A program made the position numbers and the translations under genes. Below, one piece after another: positions 38,186 through 46,589 of a stretch of 64,000 nucleotides of DNA. The stretch is from RPQJ01 sp963793675 (GTDB taxonomy: Bacteria > Pseudomonadota > Gammaproteobacteria > Steroidobacterales > Steroidobacteraceae), in the NCBI GenBank assembly GCA_963793675.1, contig CAWCBA010000004.1:124001-188000 (forward strand). Reading direction: 5' to 3'. How positions within the stretch are numbered: position 1 is the stretch's first letter; each line of letters begins with the position of its first letter. The notes under the pieces are model-generated. The model had not been told where the DNA came from. It made no database searches and saw only the letters and a program-made list of their open reading frames with translations.

Positions 38186-38616
38186 CGGCAGTCAACCGGC
38201 GCGCGCAATCGACGATCTCGTCGAGCTGCGAGCCGGGCGGAAACACTTCGACGCCCAGCGCCTGCAGACGCTTGGCGGCCCATGGCGCAATGATGCCGCC
38301 GGCAAAGATCGGCAGGTCGGCACGCGCCGTGCGCAGTTCACCGATGATGCGTTCCGCCACTTCGACGTGACCGCCGACGTTCAGCCCCACGAGGTCGACG
38401 TCTTCGTCGATCGCCGCCCGCACGATCTCCGTGCCGGTGCTCATGCCGCCGAGGATCACCTGGAAGCCGCCGTCACGCAGCGCGCGCGCGACGACGGAGA
38501 TGCCGCGCCAGTGCCCGTCGAGGGCGGTCTTGGCAAGCAGGATGCGGCGCGGCGGGCCCTCCGTCGCTGCAGGGGAGCCGGCCGTGGAAGTCGATTCGTT
38601 GGCTGACGGATGACAT
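38175..38616 (-). CDS. Cobalamin-binding small subunit of an acyl-CoA mutase (frame break near the start)
   Basis: About 146 residues. The B12-binding fold is clear: RRILLAKTALDGHWRGISVV contains DxHxxG with the histidine that ligates cobalt, followed by GGFQVILGGMSTG, VGLNVGGHVEVAERI, PIFAGGIIAPWAA and GVEVFPPGSQLDEIV. No start codon exists in this frame before an internal ATG that would remove the histidine motif. Deleting one C from the CC at 38608-38609 joins the ATG at 38616 to an SSSANESTSTAGSPAATEG linker, a typical N-terminus. It lies 27 bp downstream of the catalytic subunit. Confidence 0.8.
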
Positions 38617-38643
38617 GATGTGCCTTCTTGCTGCAGCGGCGCG

Positions 38644-40281
38644 TCAGACGAGCTTTGGAGTCTGCCAGTCGCCCCAGGCCTGGCGGAAGATGTCGCCGAT
38701 CTCGCCGATCGTCACTTCAGCGTCCACGGCCTGCATCATGACCGGCATGATGTTGCGCCCGGGGTCGCGGCAGGTCGCCGCGAGCTCGCGCATCGCCGCG
38801 GTCGCTGCCGTCTCGTGCCGTTCGCGGCGAACGGCCTTGAGCCGTTCGAGCGCGACCGGGTAGGCGTCCGTCACGGGCGGAAAGCCGTCGACTTCCCAGG
38901 GCGTGATGTCTTCCTTGAAACAGTTCACGCCGACGATCTTGCGTTCGCCGCGCGCCTCGGCGATCGCCTGCGACTCCTGGTTCTCGCGGGCGCGGGCATG
39001 CAGCCAGCCCGAATCGAGCGTGGCGAGAAAACCGCCCTGGGCCAGCAGCTGGTCCACGAATTCCCAGGCCCGGCGTTCGAGTTCGGCCGTCAGCGACTCG
39101 ACGTAGTACGAACCGCCGAGCGGGTCCGTCACCGCCGGGATGTTGGTCTCGTGCTCGAGGATCTGCTGGATGCGCACCGACATCTGGTGCGCGTGCTCGC
39201 TCGGGATCGAGATCGCCTCGTCGTAGCCCGACACGCCGAGCGACTGCGTGCCGCCGAGCACGGCGGTCAGCGCCATCAGCGTGCCGCGTACGATGTTGTT
39301 GAACGGCTGCTGGTACTGCATGTACGCGCCCGAGGTGACGATGTGGATGCGCATGCGCAGCGCCCGCTCGTCGGTGACGCCGTAGCGCTCGGTCAGCAGC
39401 TTGTGCCACATCTTGCGGGCGGCACGCAGCTTCGCCGCATCCTCGAAGATCTCCATGGTCGTGCGGAAATTGACTCCGCCGACTCGCTGCGCCGCGAGCG
39501 TCATGTCCATGCGACCGCGACGCTTCACTTCGTCGAGGTATTCGATGGCGTTGGCCATCACGGCGCCGAGTTCCTGCCAGGCATTGAGGCCCGTGTCGCC
39601 ACCGTTGTAACCGGCGATCGAGACCGGCACCCACTTCGGCAGGTGCTCGCTGCAGAACTCGATGATGTCGGCGTTGAGCCGCAGGCCCGGTGCCGTCGGC
39701 ACCTGCTGCTTGGTCACGCAACCGAGGTAGGTCAGGAAGAAATCGCTCTGCCCCGTGCCGAAGAGTTGCGCGAGCGGGATGCCGCGGCGTTTTGCGACGG
39801 TCCAGTACGCGGCGAGCGCGAACGGTGCGTGCTGCACCACGGCACCGCCGGCGTGCCCGAAAGTGCTCTCGATCGGCAGGTCCGCAAGGCACAACTCGGT
39901 CTCGCGCACGCTCTGCATGACCGCGCCGGTGAGGCCCACGTCTTCCTTGCGCGCGACGACGTCGGGGTGGTCGACGTTGTAGAGGTGATCGGCCGTGTTG
40001 CGGTCGTGCTCCATCAGGAACCCGGTCTCGCCGTTGCGGAGCAGGAACTTGATGCGCTCGTTCTCGTCCTCGGGCTTGCCGAAGCCGCTCAGCTGGAAGA
40101 TACGCCAGGGCTTGGTGCGGTAGCCTTGCGGAAAGCCGCCACGGTGGAACGGCGGCCGGCCGGGGGCCGCGCCCATGACGCGGGCATGCTCCGCCGGGAC
40201 GTCTTCAGGGCCGTAGCTCGCCTTGAGCTCGATGCCCGAAGCGCTGCGGTAGACCGGCGGTCGCTTGTCGTGGCTGTGCAT
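38644..40281 (-). CDS. Divergent B12-dependent acyl-CoA mutase, large subunit
   Basis: 545 residues of the methylmalonyl-CoA-mutase TIM-barrel family: KPWRIFQLSGFG, DVGLTGAVMQSV, GTGQSDFFLTY, KLRAARKMWHKLL, IVRGTLMALTAVLGGTQSLG, NIPAVTDPLGGSYYVE and KIVGVNCF align throughout. By eye, the carboxylate-binding residues of methylmalonyl-CoA mutase are lost: the tyrosine of RQYAGF is Leu64 (FQLSGF) and the arginine of VRNTY is near Cys188. The histidine of SGYH, kept in known family members, is Asn226 (AGYN). It will pair with the separate small subunit and MeaB. It should catalyse a 1,2-rearrangement of an acyl-CoA other than methylmalonyl-CoA. Confidence 0.85.
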   Translation of the reverse strand: MHSHDKRPPVYRSASGIELKASYGPEDVPAEHARVMGAAPGRPPFHRGGFPQGYRTKPWRIFQLSGFGKPEDENERIKFLLRNGETGFLMEHDRNTADHLYNVDHPDVVARKEDVGLTGAVMQSVRETELCLADLPIESTFGHAGGAVVQHAPFALAAYWTVAKRRGIPLAQLFGTGQSDFFLTYLGCVTKQQVPTAPGLRLNADIIEFCSEHLPKWVPVSIAGYNGGDTGLNAWQELGAVMANAIEYLDEVKRRGRMDMTLAAQRVGGVNFRTTMEIFEDAAKLRAARKMWHKLLTERYGVTDERALRMRIHIVTSGAYMQYQQPFNNIVRGTLMALTAVLGGTQSLGVSGYDEAISIPSEHAHQMSVRIQQILEHETNIPAVTDPLGGSYYVESLTAELERRAWEFVDQLLAQGGFLATLDSGWLHARARENQESQAIAEARGERKIVGVNCFKEDITPWEVDGFPPVTDAYPVALERLKAVRRERHETAATAAMRELAATCRDPGRNIMPVMMQAVDAEVTIGEIGDIFRQAWGDWQTPKLV

Positions 40282-40303
40282 GGGTCGTGTAGCTCCGTGC
40301 GCC

Positions 40304-40338
40304 CGAGTATACTAATGGTATAAAAAATCTACTAGCGG
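40304..40338. promoter_or_regulatory. Repeated motif in the mutase/SDR divergent region
   Basis: The region contains the dyad TATAC-TAATG-GTATA (40308-40322), ACTAATGG (40311-40318) and ACTAGCGG (40331-40338), two related octamers 20 bp apart, two helical turns. A third relative, ACTAACGG, lies in the ligase/alcohol dehydrogenase divergent region. The stretch is AT-rich against the genome and separates oppositely directed operons, so it is a good place for shared control. Confidence 0.35.
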
Positions 40339-40377
40339 TTTTATTTTATAGACATCGGTCAACCTCGGGGGCCAGAC

Positions 40378-41180
40378 ATGCCGCAGAACCAGCCACAGAA
40401 TCCCTACGCGGACCTGTTTTCCGTCGCGGGCAAGACCGCCGTGATCACCGGCGGCTCGTCCGGTCTCGGCCTCGCCATGGCGGAGGCCTACCTGCGCAGC
40501 GGTGCGCGCGTGTACATCACCGGGCGCAAGCCTGAGCAACTGGAAGCGGCCCGGCAGGAACTCGCGGTGTACGGCGAGGTGCAGGCCGTCCAGGGCGACG
40601 TGGCCACTGCCGCAGGCGTGGAGGCCCTGCGCGCTGCGCTCGAGGGCGAGGACGAAGCTGCACGTGCTGATCAACAACGCCGGCATCACCTGGGGCGCTC
40701 CGGTCGAGGCGTTTCCGGCGAAGGCCTGGGACTCGGTGATGGGCGTCAACGTCAAGGCGCCGTTCGTACTGACGCAGGCCTTCCTGCCCAAGCTGCAGGC
40801 GGCCGCCACACCGGACGACCCGGCCCGCATCATCAACATCGGCTCGGTGTACGGCGTCACCAGCCAGGTCCTGACCGCATGTTCGTATGGCGTGAGCAAG
40901 GCCGCGATTCATCAGCTGACGAAAGTCCTCGCCGCGGAACTCGCGCCTCGCGGCATCGTCGTGAACGCGATCGCGCCGGGCTTTTTCCCGTCGAAGATGA
41001 CCCACTTCATGATGAGCGACGAGGACCCGCATGGCCGCGATGCGCAAGATGATCCCGCTGGGCCGCGAAGGCTCGAAGGACGACATCGGCGCGCTGGCGC
41101 TGTACCTCGGCTCGCGGGCGAGTTCGTACATGACCGGCAACGTCATCCCGCTCGACGGTGGCGTGCTCGCGCAGACCTGA
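40378..41180 (+). CDS. Short-chain dehydrogenase/reductase (two frame breaks)
   Basis: About 267 residues after correcting two +1 breaks (about 40644-40665 and 41026-41028). NAD(P)-binding TGGSSGLGLAMAEA, then LINNAGITWGAP, the catalytic Ser in INIGSVYG and the YxxxK motif YGVSKAAI, and a C-terminus GREGSKDDIGALALYLGSRA with NVIPLDGGVLAQT. This is a classical SDR. It would interconvert an alcohol and a ketone, probably a hydroxyacyl or ring-hydroxyl intermediate of the island pathway. It starts the plus-strand unit that continues into the crotonase gene 13 bp on. Confidence 0.82.
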
Positions 41181-41193
41181 GGGCAGGACGACC

Positions 41194-41989
41194 ATGCAAC
41201 ACCACCGACGACGCAGCGTATGAAACCTTCCGTGTCGAACGGCGCGGCGAGGTCGACTGGCTGACGCTCGACCGCCCCGACGCGCTCAATGCGATGAACG
41301 CACGCATGATCGCCGAGCTCGCGGAATACTTCGGCGCACGAGTGCACGACACCCGGACACGCGTGATCGTGCTGCGCGCGACGGGCAAGGCGTTCTGCGC
41401 CGGCCTCGACCTGCGCGAGATGACGGGGCTGATCGAGGAACTCGACACGGCCGCCCGCCTGCGCTTCCAGCAGCGACTCAGCAGCATTTTCGTCTCGATG
41501 CGCCGCTGCCCGCAGCCGATCGTCTGCCTCGTGCAGGGCGCGGCCTCCGGCGGCGGTTTCGCACTCGCGCTCGCTGCCGACATCCGGCTGTGCGCGCCGG
41601 AAGCCCGCATGAATGCGGCCTTCATCAAGGTGGGACTGAGCGGCTGCGACGTCGGCATGAGCTACCTGCTTCCCCGCGCGGTCGGCACCTCGGTCGCGGC
41701 CGAGATGCTGCTGACGGGATCGTTTCTCGACGCGACGCGCGCCGCCGCCCTGGGTTTCGTCTCGGCGATCGTGCCGGCAGCCGATCTCGAGGCCGCGGGC
41801 ACCAGGGTGGTGGAGTCGCTGCTGCAGGCGGACCCGCTCGGCCTCGCGCTGACCAAGCAAGGACTGCAGGTCGGCATCGATGCGCCGGGCATCGAGTCCG
41901 CGATCGCCAATGAAGACCGGCAGCAGTCGCTGCTGAGCGGTACCGAGGGCTTCCGCGCCCGGATGAAGGCGTTCCTGAACCGGAAGTGA
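41194..41989 (+). CDS. Crotonase-fold protein (enoyl-CoA hydratase/isomerase family)
   Basis: About 264 residues. FRVERRGEVDWLTLDRPDAL, the oxyanion segment FCAGLDLREMTG, GAASGGGFALALAADIRL and a C-terminal ARMKAFLNRK define the fold. The two glutamates of true hydratases are missing: GGGFAL has Ala where hydratases have Glu (GGGCEL), and AFIKVGLSGCDVG has Ile at the Pro-Glu position. An isomerase, retro-aldol or thioesterase activity is more likely. The frame lacks an in-phase start unless one base is removed just after the ATG at 41194 (giving M-(N/H)-T-T-D-D), another +1 break. Confidence 0.8.
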
Positions 41990-42002
41990 GATGGATTGCG
42001 GA

Positions 42003-43259
42003 TCAGGCGCGGCAGCGCAATTCGGTCAGGCCGCGAAACAGGAAGCCCGCCCGCCAGACCGCACGCTCGACGTCGACCTCGATGTGCGGCATGCGCCTGG
42101 CGAGCGACGCGAACGCGACTCGACCTTCCAGACGTGCGAGTTGCTGCCCGATGCAGTGATGGATGCCGCCGCCGAACGACAGCATGCGTGAATCCTTGCG
42201 CGTGACGTCCATCACGTCGGCGCGCTCGAACACGGAAGGATCGCGATTGGCCGCGCCGAGCAGGCACAGCACGCGCTCGCCCGGCTGCACGCTGAAGCCA
42301 CCGACCACCGCAGGCTGCAACGCGGTGCGGTACGTGCCCTGCAGTGACGATTCGAAACGCAGGACTTCCTCGACTGCGCGCGGCGCGATCTCTTCCGGGT
42401 TCGCGACCAGGGCCTGCCACTGCCCCGGTTCCCGGTGCAGCGTAAGCATGCCGTTGCCGATCAGGTGCGCCGTGGTCTCGAAGCCCGCGCCGAACATCGC
42501 CACGATCACGTTGGCGACCTCGGCCCTGGTCAGCGCCGAGCCGTCCTCGTCCTGCGCCTGCACCAGCGCGCTGGTCAGGTCGTCCTGCGGGTTGGCGCGC
42601 TTGCGGTCGTAGATCCGGCCGAAGAAATCGTTGAGAAAATCCATCTGCGCGTCCGCCTGCGCGAGCAACTCCGGTTCGAGCGCGCGCGTCTCGAACACGA
42701 TGAACGACTCGGCCACGGCCCGCGTCAGCTTTGCGAGGCTGGCCGGCGAGCGCTCTTCGCCTTCGAGACCGAGCATGTCGCACATCACGAGCGTCGGCAG
42801 CTGGTAGGCGAAGTCCCAGAGCAGTTCGATCTCGCCTTTGGCCTGCATGGCGTCGATCAGTCCGTCGACGATCTGCTGGATCCGTGGCTGCATCGCCGCG
42901 ACGCGCCTGGGCGTGAGCGCGAACGCCACCAGCTTGCGCAATCGCGTGTGCGCGGGCGGATCCTGCATCACGAACACTTCAGACAGCCAGCGGTACGACG
43001 AGTGGGCCATGACGTCGAAGCCCGGACCGTAGTACAGCTGGATGTTGCGGACGAAGTTGCCCTGCCCGAACGCTGCGTGGTTCGTGATCACGTCGCGCAC
43101 GTCCGCATAGCGCGCCGCCACGTAATACTCGGTCGCGGCCTTGTGCAGGCCCGGCGTACCGCGCAGGTATTCGTAGTACGGCCGGTACGGATGACGGATG
43201 AGGTCGGGATCGGCCGGATCGAATCGATAGCCCGCGTCGAGCGGTGCAGTCGCGTTCAT
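42003..43259 (-). CDS. Cytochrome P450
   Basis: 418 residues, soluble bacterial type. Heme loop FGGGIHHCIGQQLA with Cys369 as the thiolate ligand; ExxR in AVEEVLRFESS; I-helix oxygen-binding GAGFETTAH. The N-terminal DPADPDLIRHPYRPYYEYLR is typical of CYP families acting on terpenes, steroids or fatty acids. It needs a ferredoxin and reductase, which are not in the window. The ATG overlaps the metallo-hydrolase stop (ATGA), so both proteins are made together. The substrate is unknown; a hydroxylation that opens catabolism is the natural guess. Confidence 0.92.
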   Translation of the reverse strand: MNATAPLDAGYRFDPADPDLIRHPYRPYYEYLRGTPGLHKAATEYYVAARYADVRDVITNHAAFGQGNFVRNIQLYYGPGFDVMAHSSYRWLSEVFVMQDPPAHTRLRKLVAFALTPRRVAAMQPRIQQIVDGLIDAMQAKGEIELLWDFAYQLPTLVMCDMLGLEGEERSPASLAKLTRAVAESFIVFETRALEPELLAQADAQMDFLNDFFGRIYDRKRANPQDDLTSALVQAQDEDGSALTRAEVANVIVAMFGAGFETTAHLIGNGMLTLHREPGQWQALVANPEEIAPRAVEEVLRFESSLQGTYRTALQPAVVGGFSVQPGERVLCLLGAANRDPSVFERADVMDVTRKDSRMLSFGGGIHHCIGQQLARLEGRVAFASLARRMPHIEVDVERAVWRAGFLFRGLTELRCRA

Positions 43260-44146
43260 GGCGTCTCGAAGATGGGTTCGAACGCGTCACCGCGGCGACG
43301 CACACGGCAGCAGTGAGCGCCGCCGAAGTGAGCCGGGATCAGCAGTGCATTGCGATCGGCGGCGTCTGCCAGCACCCGGCGGCGCGTCAGGCGCGCTTGC
43401 GGCTGGTCTTCGCAGAACGGACTGTTCCAGTCAGGGCAATACACCTGCGCCGGGTGATGCAGGATGTCGCCCACGAAGAGCGCGCAATCACCGGCTGAGC
43501 GCACGTCCATGATCAGGTGGCCCGGCGTGTGGCCCGGCCCGAGCCGCAGCGTGATCGACTCGCTGACGCGGTATCCCTCGCCCACCAGTTCGGCGATGCC
43601 CGCGTCGAGCAGCGGCTGCACGCTGTCCTCGAAGACGTTGGTGTTTACGAACGCGCCGGCCTCGGTCGGGCGGGCGCCGTGACCTTGCGGATCCCAGTAG
43701 TCGCGCTCGATCGCGGAGAAGAGGTAACGAGCATCCGGGAACGTCGGCACCCAGCGGCCCTCGTGCAACTGCGTATTCCAGCCGACATGGTCGATGTGCA
43801 GATGCGAGCAGATGACGATGTCGATGTCGTCGGGGGTGAAGCCGGCCGCCGCCATCCGCGTCAGGAACGGCGTGTCGAACCCGCCGAAGATCGGAATGCC
43901 GGGCCGCTCCTTGGCGTTGCCTGCCCCGGTGTCGTACAGAATCCTGAGGCCGTCGACCTCGAGGATCCAGCTCTGCAGGAACGCGTAGATGCTGTCCGCA
44001 TCGTCGCGGTAGTACTGCGGCGTCAGGCCGGGCGCGAAGCGCCGGAACGTCGCCTCGTCGTACCCGACGAAGAACGCCGAGGGTGGCAGGAAGGTCCCCT
44101 GCCACTCCTCGACGTGATGGACCCGAACGTCGCCGATGCGCAGCAT
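43256..44146 (-). CDS. Metallo-beta-lactamase-fold hydrolase
   Basis: 296 residues. The di-zinc motif HxHxDH is CSHLHIDHVGWNT; further ligands are in LGPGHTPGHLIMDV, FVGDILHHP and IPAHFGG. The pattern resembles the AHL-lactonase/aryl-ester group (an N-terminal YDTGAG and PFLTRMAAAGFTPDDIDIV stretch). A lactone or ester hydrolase is likely, and a lactone intermediate from P450 or Baeyer-Villiger-like oxidation would be a sensible substrate. It is translationally coupled to the P450 gene downstream and starts 22 bp after the TonB receptor. Confidence 0.85.
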   Translation of the reverse strand: MLRIGDVRVHHVEEWQGTFLPPSAFFVGYDEATFRRFAPGLTPQYYRDDADSIYAFLQSWILEVDGLRILYDTGAGNAKERPGIPIFGGFDTPFLTRMAAAGFTPDDIDIVICSHLHIDHVGWNTQLHEGRWVPTFPDARYLFSAIERDYWDPQGHGARPTEAGAFVNTNVFEDSVQPLLDAGIAELVGEGYRVSESITLRLGPGHTPGHLIMDVRSAGDCALFVGDILHHPAQVYCPDWNSPFCEDQPQARLTRRRVLADAADRNALLIPAHFGGAHCCRVRRRGDAFEPIFETP

Positions 44147-44168
44147 CGCGGCCGGTTCCTGCCCGCCG

Positions 44169-46392
44169 TCAGAAGTTGAGGGCGAGGGTCAGGCCGTACG
44201 TGCGCGGCGGCAGCAGCGAACCCACGCGGACGCTGCCGTACAGCGGTGCCGTGATGATGTTGTTGCTGTAGACGAACTCGTCGGTCGCGTTGCGCACCCA
44301 GCCGGTGACGCTCCACTTGCCGTCGCCGCCTTCGTAGCCGGCCATGAGGTTGAGCAGGCCGTAGGCGTCCTGTTCGGCGTCCGAGTTGTTGAACTCGGTG
44401 AAGTACACTTTGTCCTGGTACGACGCTTCGATGCGGCCGATGAAGGCGCCGGTCGCCGTGACGGGCCGGCGATAGTCGAGCACGCCGTGCAGCGTGTACT
44501 TCGGTGCGTTCTGCAGGTAGTTGCCCGACAGGTCGACCTGGTCGAAGTTCTGACGGTAGTCACCCGTCACGAAGTCCGTGTAGGTCGCGTCGAGCCAGGT
44601 CGCGGAGAGGTTGCCGGACAGCCCTTCGGTGAGGCGCGCGAACAACTCGACTTCGACACCGATGATCTCGGCGGATGCGGCATTGACCGTCTGTACGACG
44701 CTCTGCTCGTTGACGAAGCCGACCTGGAGGTCGGTGTAGTCGTAGTAGAAAGCGGCGGTGCGCAGCGAAGCGCGGTTGTCGGCGAACGGCATCTTGTAGC
44801 CGATTTCGTACGCATCGACGTATTCGGGGTCGATCACGTCGTTGAGGCTGCCGATGTTGATCACGCCCGACTTGAAGCCCTGCGTGAACTGCAGGTAGGC
44901 CAGGCCGTCGTTCGGGGTCTTGTACTCGAGCAGCGCCTTCGGCGTGACCTTGTCCCAGGACTTTTCCTTGTCCGTCGGCACGTTGACGCCGAGCGCGTCG
45001 AAGATGAACGAACCGGTGCCTTTGCGCTTTTCGTAGTTGTAGCGCGCGCCCAGGGTCAGGGCCCATGCGTCGGTGAACGCGTACCTGCCCTGCAGCGAAG
45101 ACGCCGTAGGCTTCGACGTCGACGTCGCCGTTCTGCCAGTAGTTGCCGTCGTTGAAGAAGTCGGCCGGCAGGCCAAAGACGAGGCCGAGGTTGGTGAGCG
45201 GCACCTTCACCTCGCCGTGCATCTTCTCGTTGAAGTAATTGGCGCCCATCAACCACTCGATGTTGGCGGCCGTGCCGGAGACGGTGAAGTCCTGGCTCCA
45301 GGACTCGCTGTCCTCGATGTAGTTGTTCTGGCCGAACATGTCGACGTCGGAACCGTCGAGGTCGTCGCGCAGGAAACGGCTGAAATCGCGCCAGGCGGTG
45401 ATCGACTTCAGGTTCCAGCCGTCGGCGAAACCCCAGTCGATGATCGCGCTGACGGCCGTGCCGTCACGCTTGTTGATCGGATCCTGGTCCGAGACGATGT
45501 TGCGCTGGTCGGGCTTCTTGCCCTTGTCGCCGTAGTAGTCGAAGATCGTCCTGCCGCCGAGCAGGTTGTGCGCGAGCTGGTCTTCCGGCACCACGGTCGT
45601 GCCGAAGAAGTGGAAGGCGTAGTTGTAGTCGTCTTCCTTGAAGTAGTCGGCCATCAGCACCATGTCGAGCGTGTCGCTCGGCTTGAAGCGCAGGCTGCCG
45701 CGGACCGCGTACGCGTCGCGATTGTCCACCGGCTTGCCGGTCGCGAGGTTGTCGCCGTAGCCGTCGTGCTTCTCGGCCTTACCGGAGATGCGCCCCATCA
45801 CCGTATCGCCCGCAATCGGTCCGCCGAGCGCACCCTCGATGGTGGTCAACGAGTAATTGCCGAGCGTGTAGTTCAGGTAACCGTCGAGGTCTTCGGTCGG
45901 CTTCTTGGTGACCATGTTGACGACGCCGGCGGTTGCGCCGCGACCATACAGCGTGCCCTGCGGCCCGCGCAGCACTTCGACCTGGTCCAGGTCGTAGAAG
46001 CCGGCGAGCTGGTGCGAGGGGCGCGGGATCATCGCGCCGTCCTGCAGGAACGCCACCGCGCCGTCGGCGCCCAGGTCGATGCTGGTCATGCCGATGCCGC
46101 GGATGAACGTGCGGTTGACGCCGAACTGGTCGCCGACCGAAAGGTTCGGCACCGAAAGCGCGAGGTCGCGCACTTCCTGGATGCCGCCGGGGCCGAGCGC
46201 GTCCGCCGTGATTGCGGTGATCGCCGCCGGTGTGGCGTCGATGTCCTTGGCGACCTTGGTCGCCGTGACGACGATTTCTTCGAGGGCGAGCGAGTCTTTC
46301 GCGTCTGCCGCGCCGGCCAGAGGAGACGTGCCGAAAAGAGTCAGCACGACGGCCGTGCGCAGCACAATCGAACTACCAGTGGCAGTGTTCAT
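44169..46392 (-). CDS. TonB-dependent receptor, probable importer for the island substrate (one frame break)
   Basis: About 740 residues. Signal peptide (LRTAVVLTLFGTSPLAGAADA), TonB-box-like EEIVVTATKVAKD, plug motifs (TFIRGIGMTSIDLGADGAVA, LDQVEVLRGPQGTLYGRGAT) and a barrel ending YGLTLALNF, an outer-membrane C-terminus. The frame shifts by +1 at about 45088-45090; removing one base of the CCC restores VFAAGRYAFTDAW. It is followed on the same strand by the hydrolase and P450 genes, so an operon of receptor, hydrolase and P450 is likely. GGGGGAATTAG precedes the ATG. Such iron-independent receptors take up steroids, terpenoids or aromatic compounds in related bacteria. Confidence 0.85.
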
Positions 46393-46589
46393 CTAATTCC
46401 CCCGAATGAATGGTCCGCTCCGCCGGTGGGCGATGGGCATCGTTCCCCGCCCCGCCCGGCATTGCGACCCTTTGTATATTCTCGTTTACCGTCAGTCAAG
46501 TTTGTTGTATGAGAGTAACAACCGCCGAAATGACGACGAATTTCCTGTTGCGATGCGGTAACTTGCCATGGCTCCCCAGATGGACCCTC

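Noticed and set aside
38644..40281. Assignment of the mutase as methylmalonyl-CoA or 2-hydroxyisobutyryl-CoA mutase
   Set aside because: Key residues of both types are absent in eye alignment, and no propionate or tert-alcohol pathway genes adjoin.
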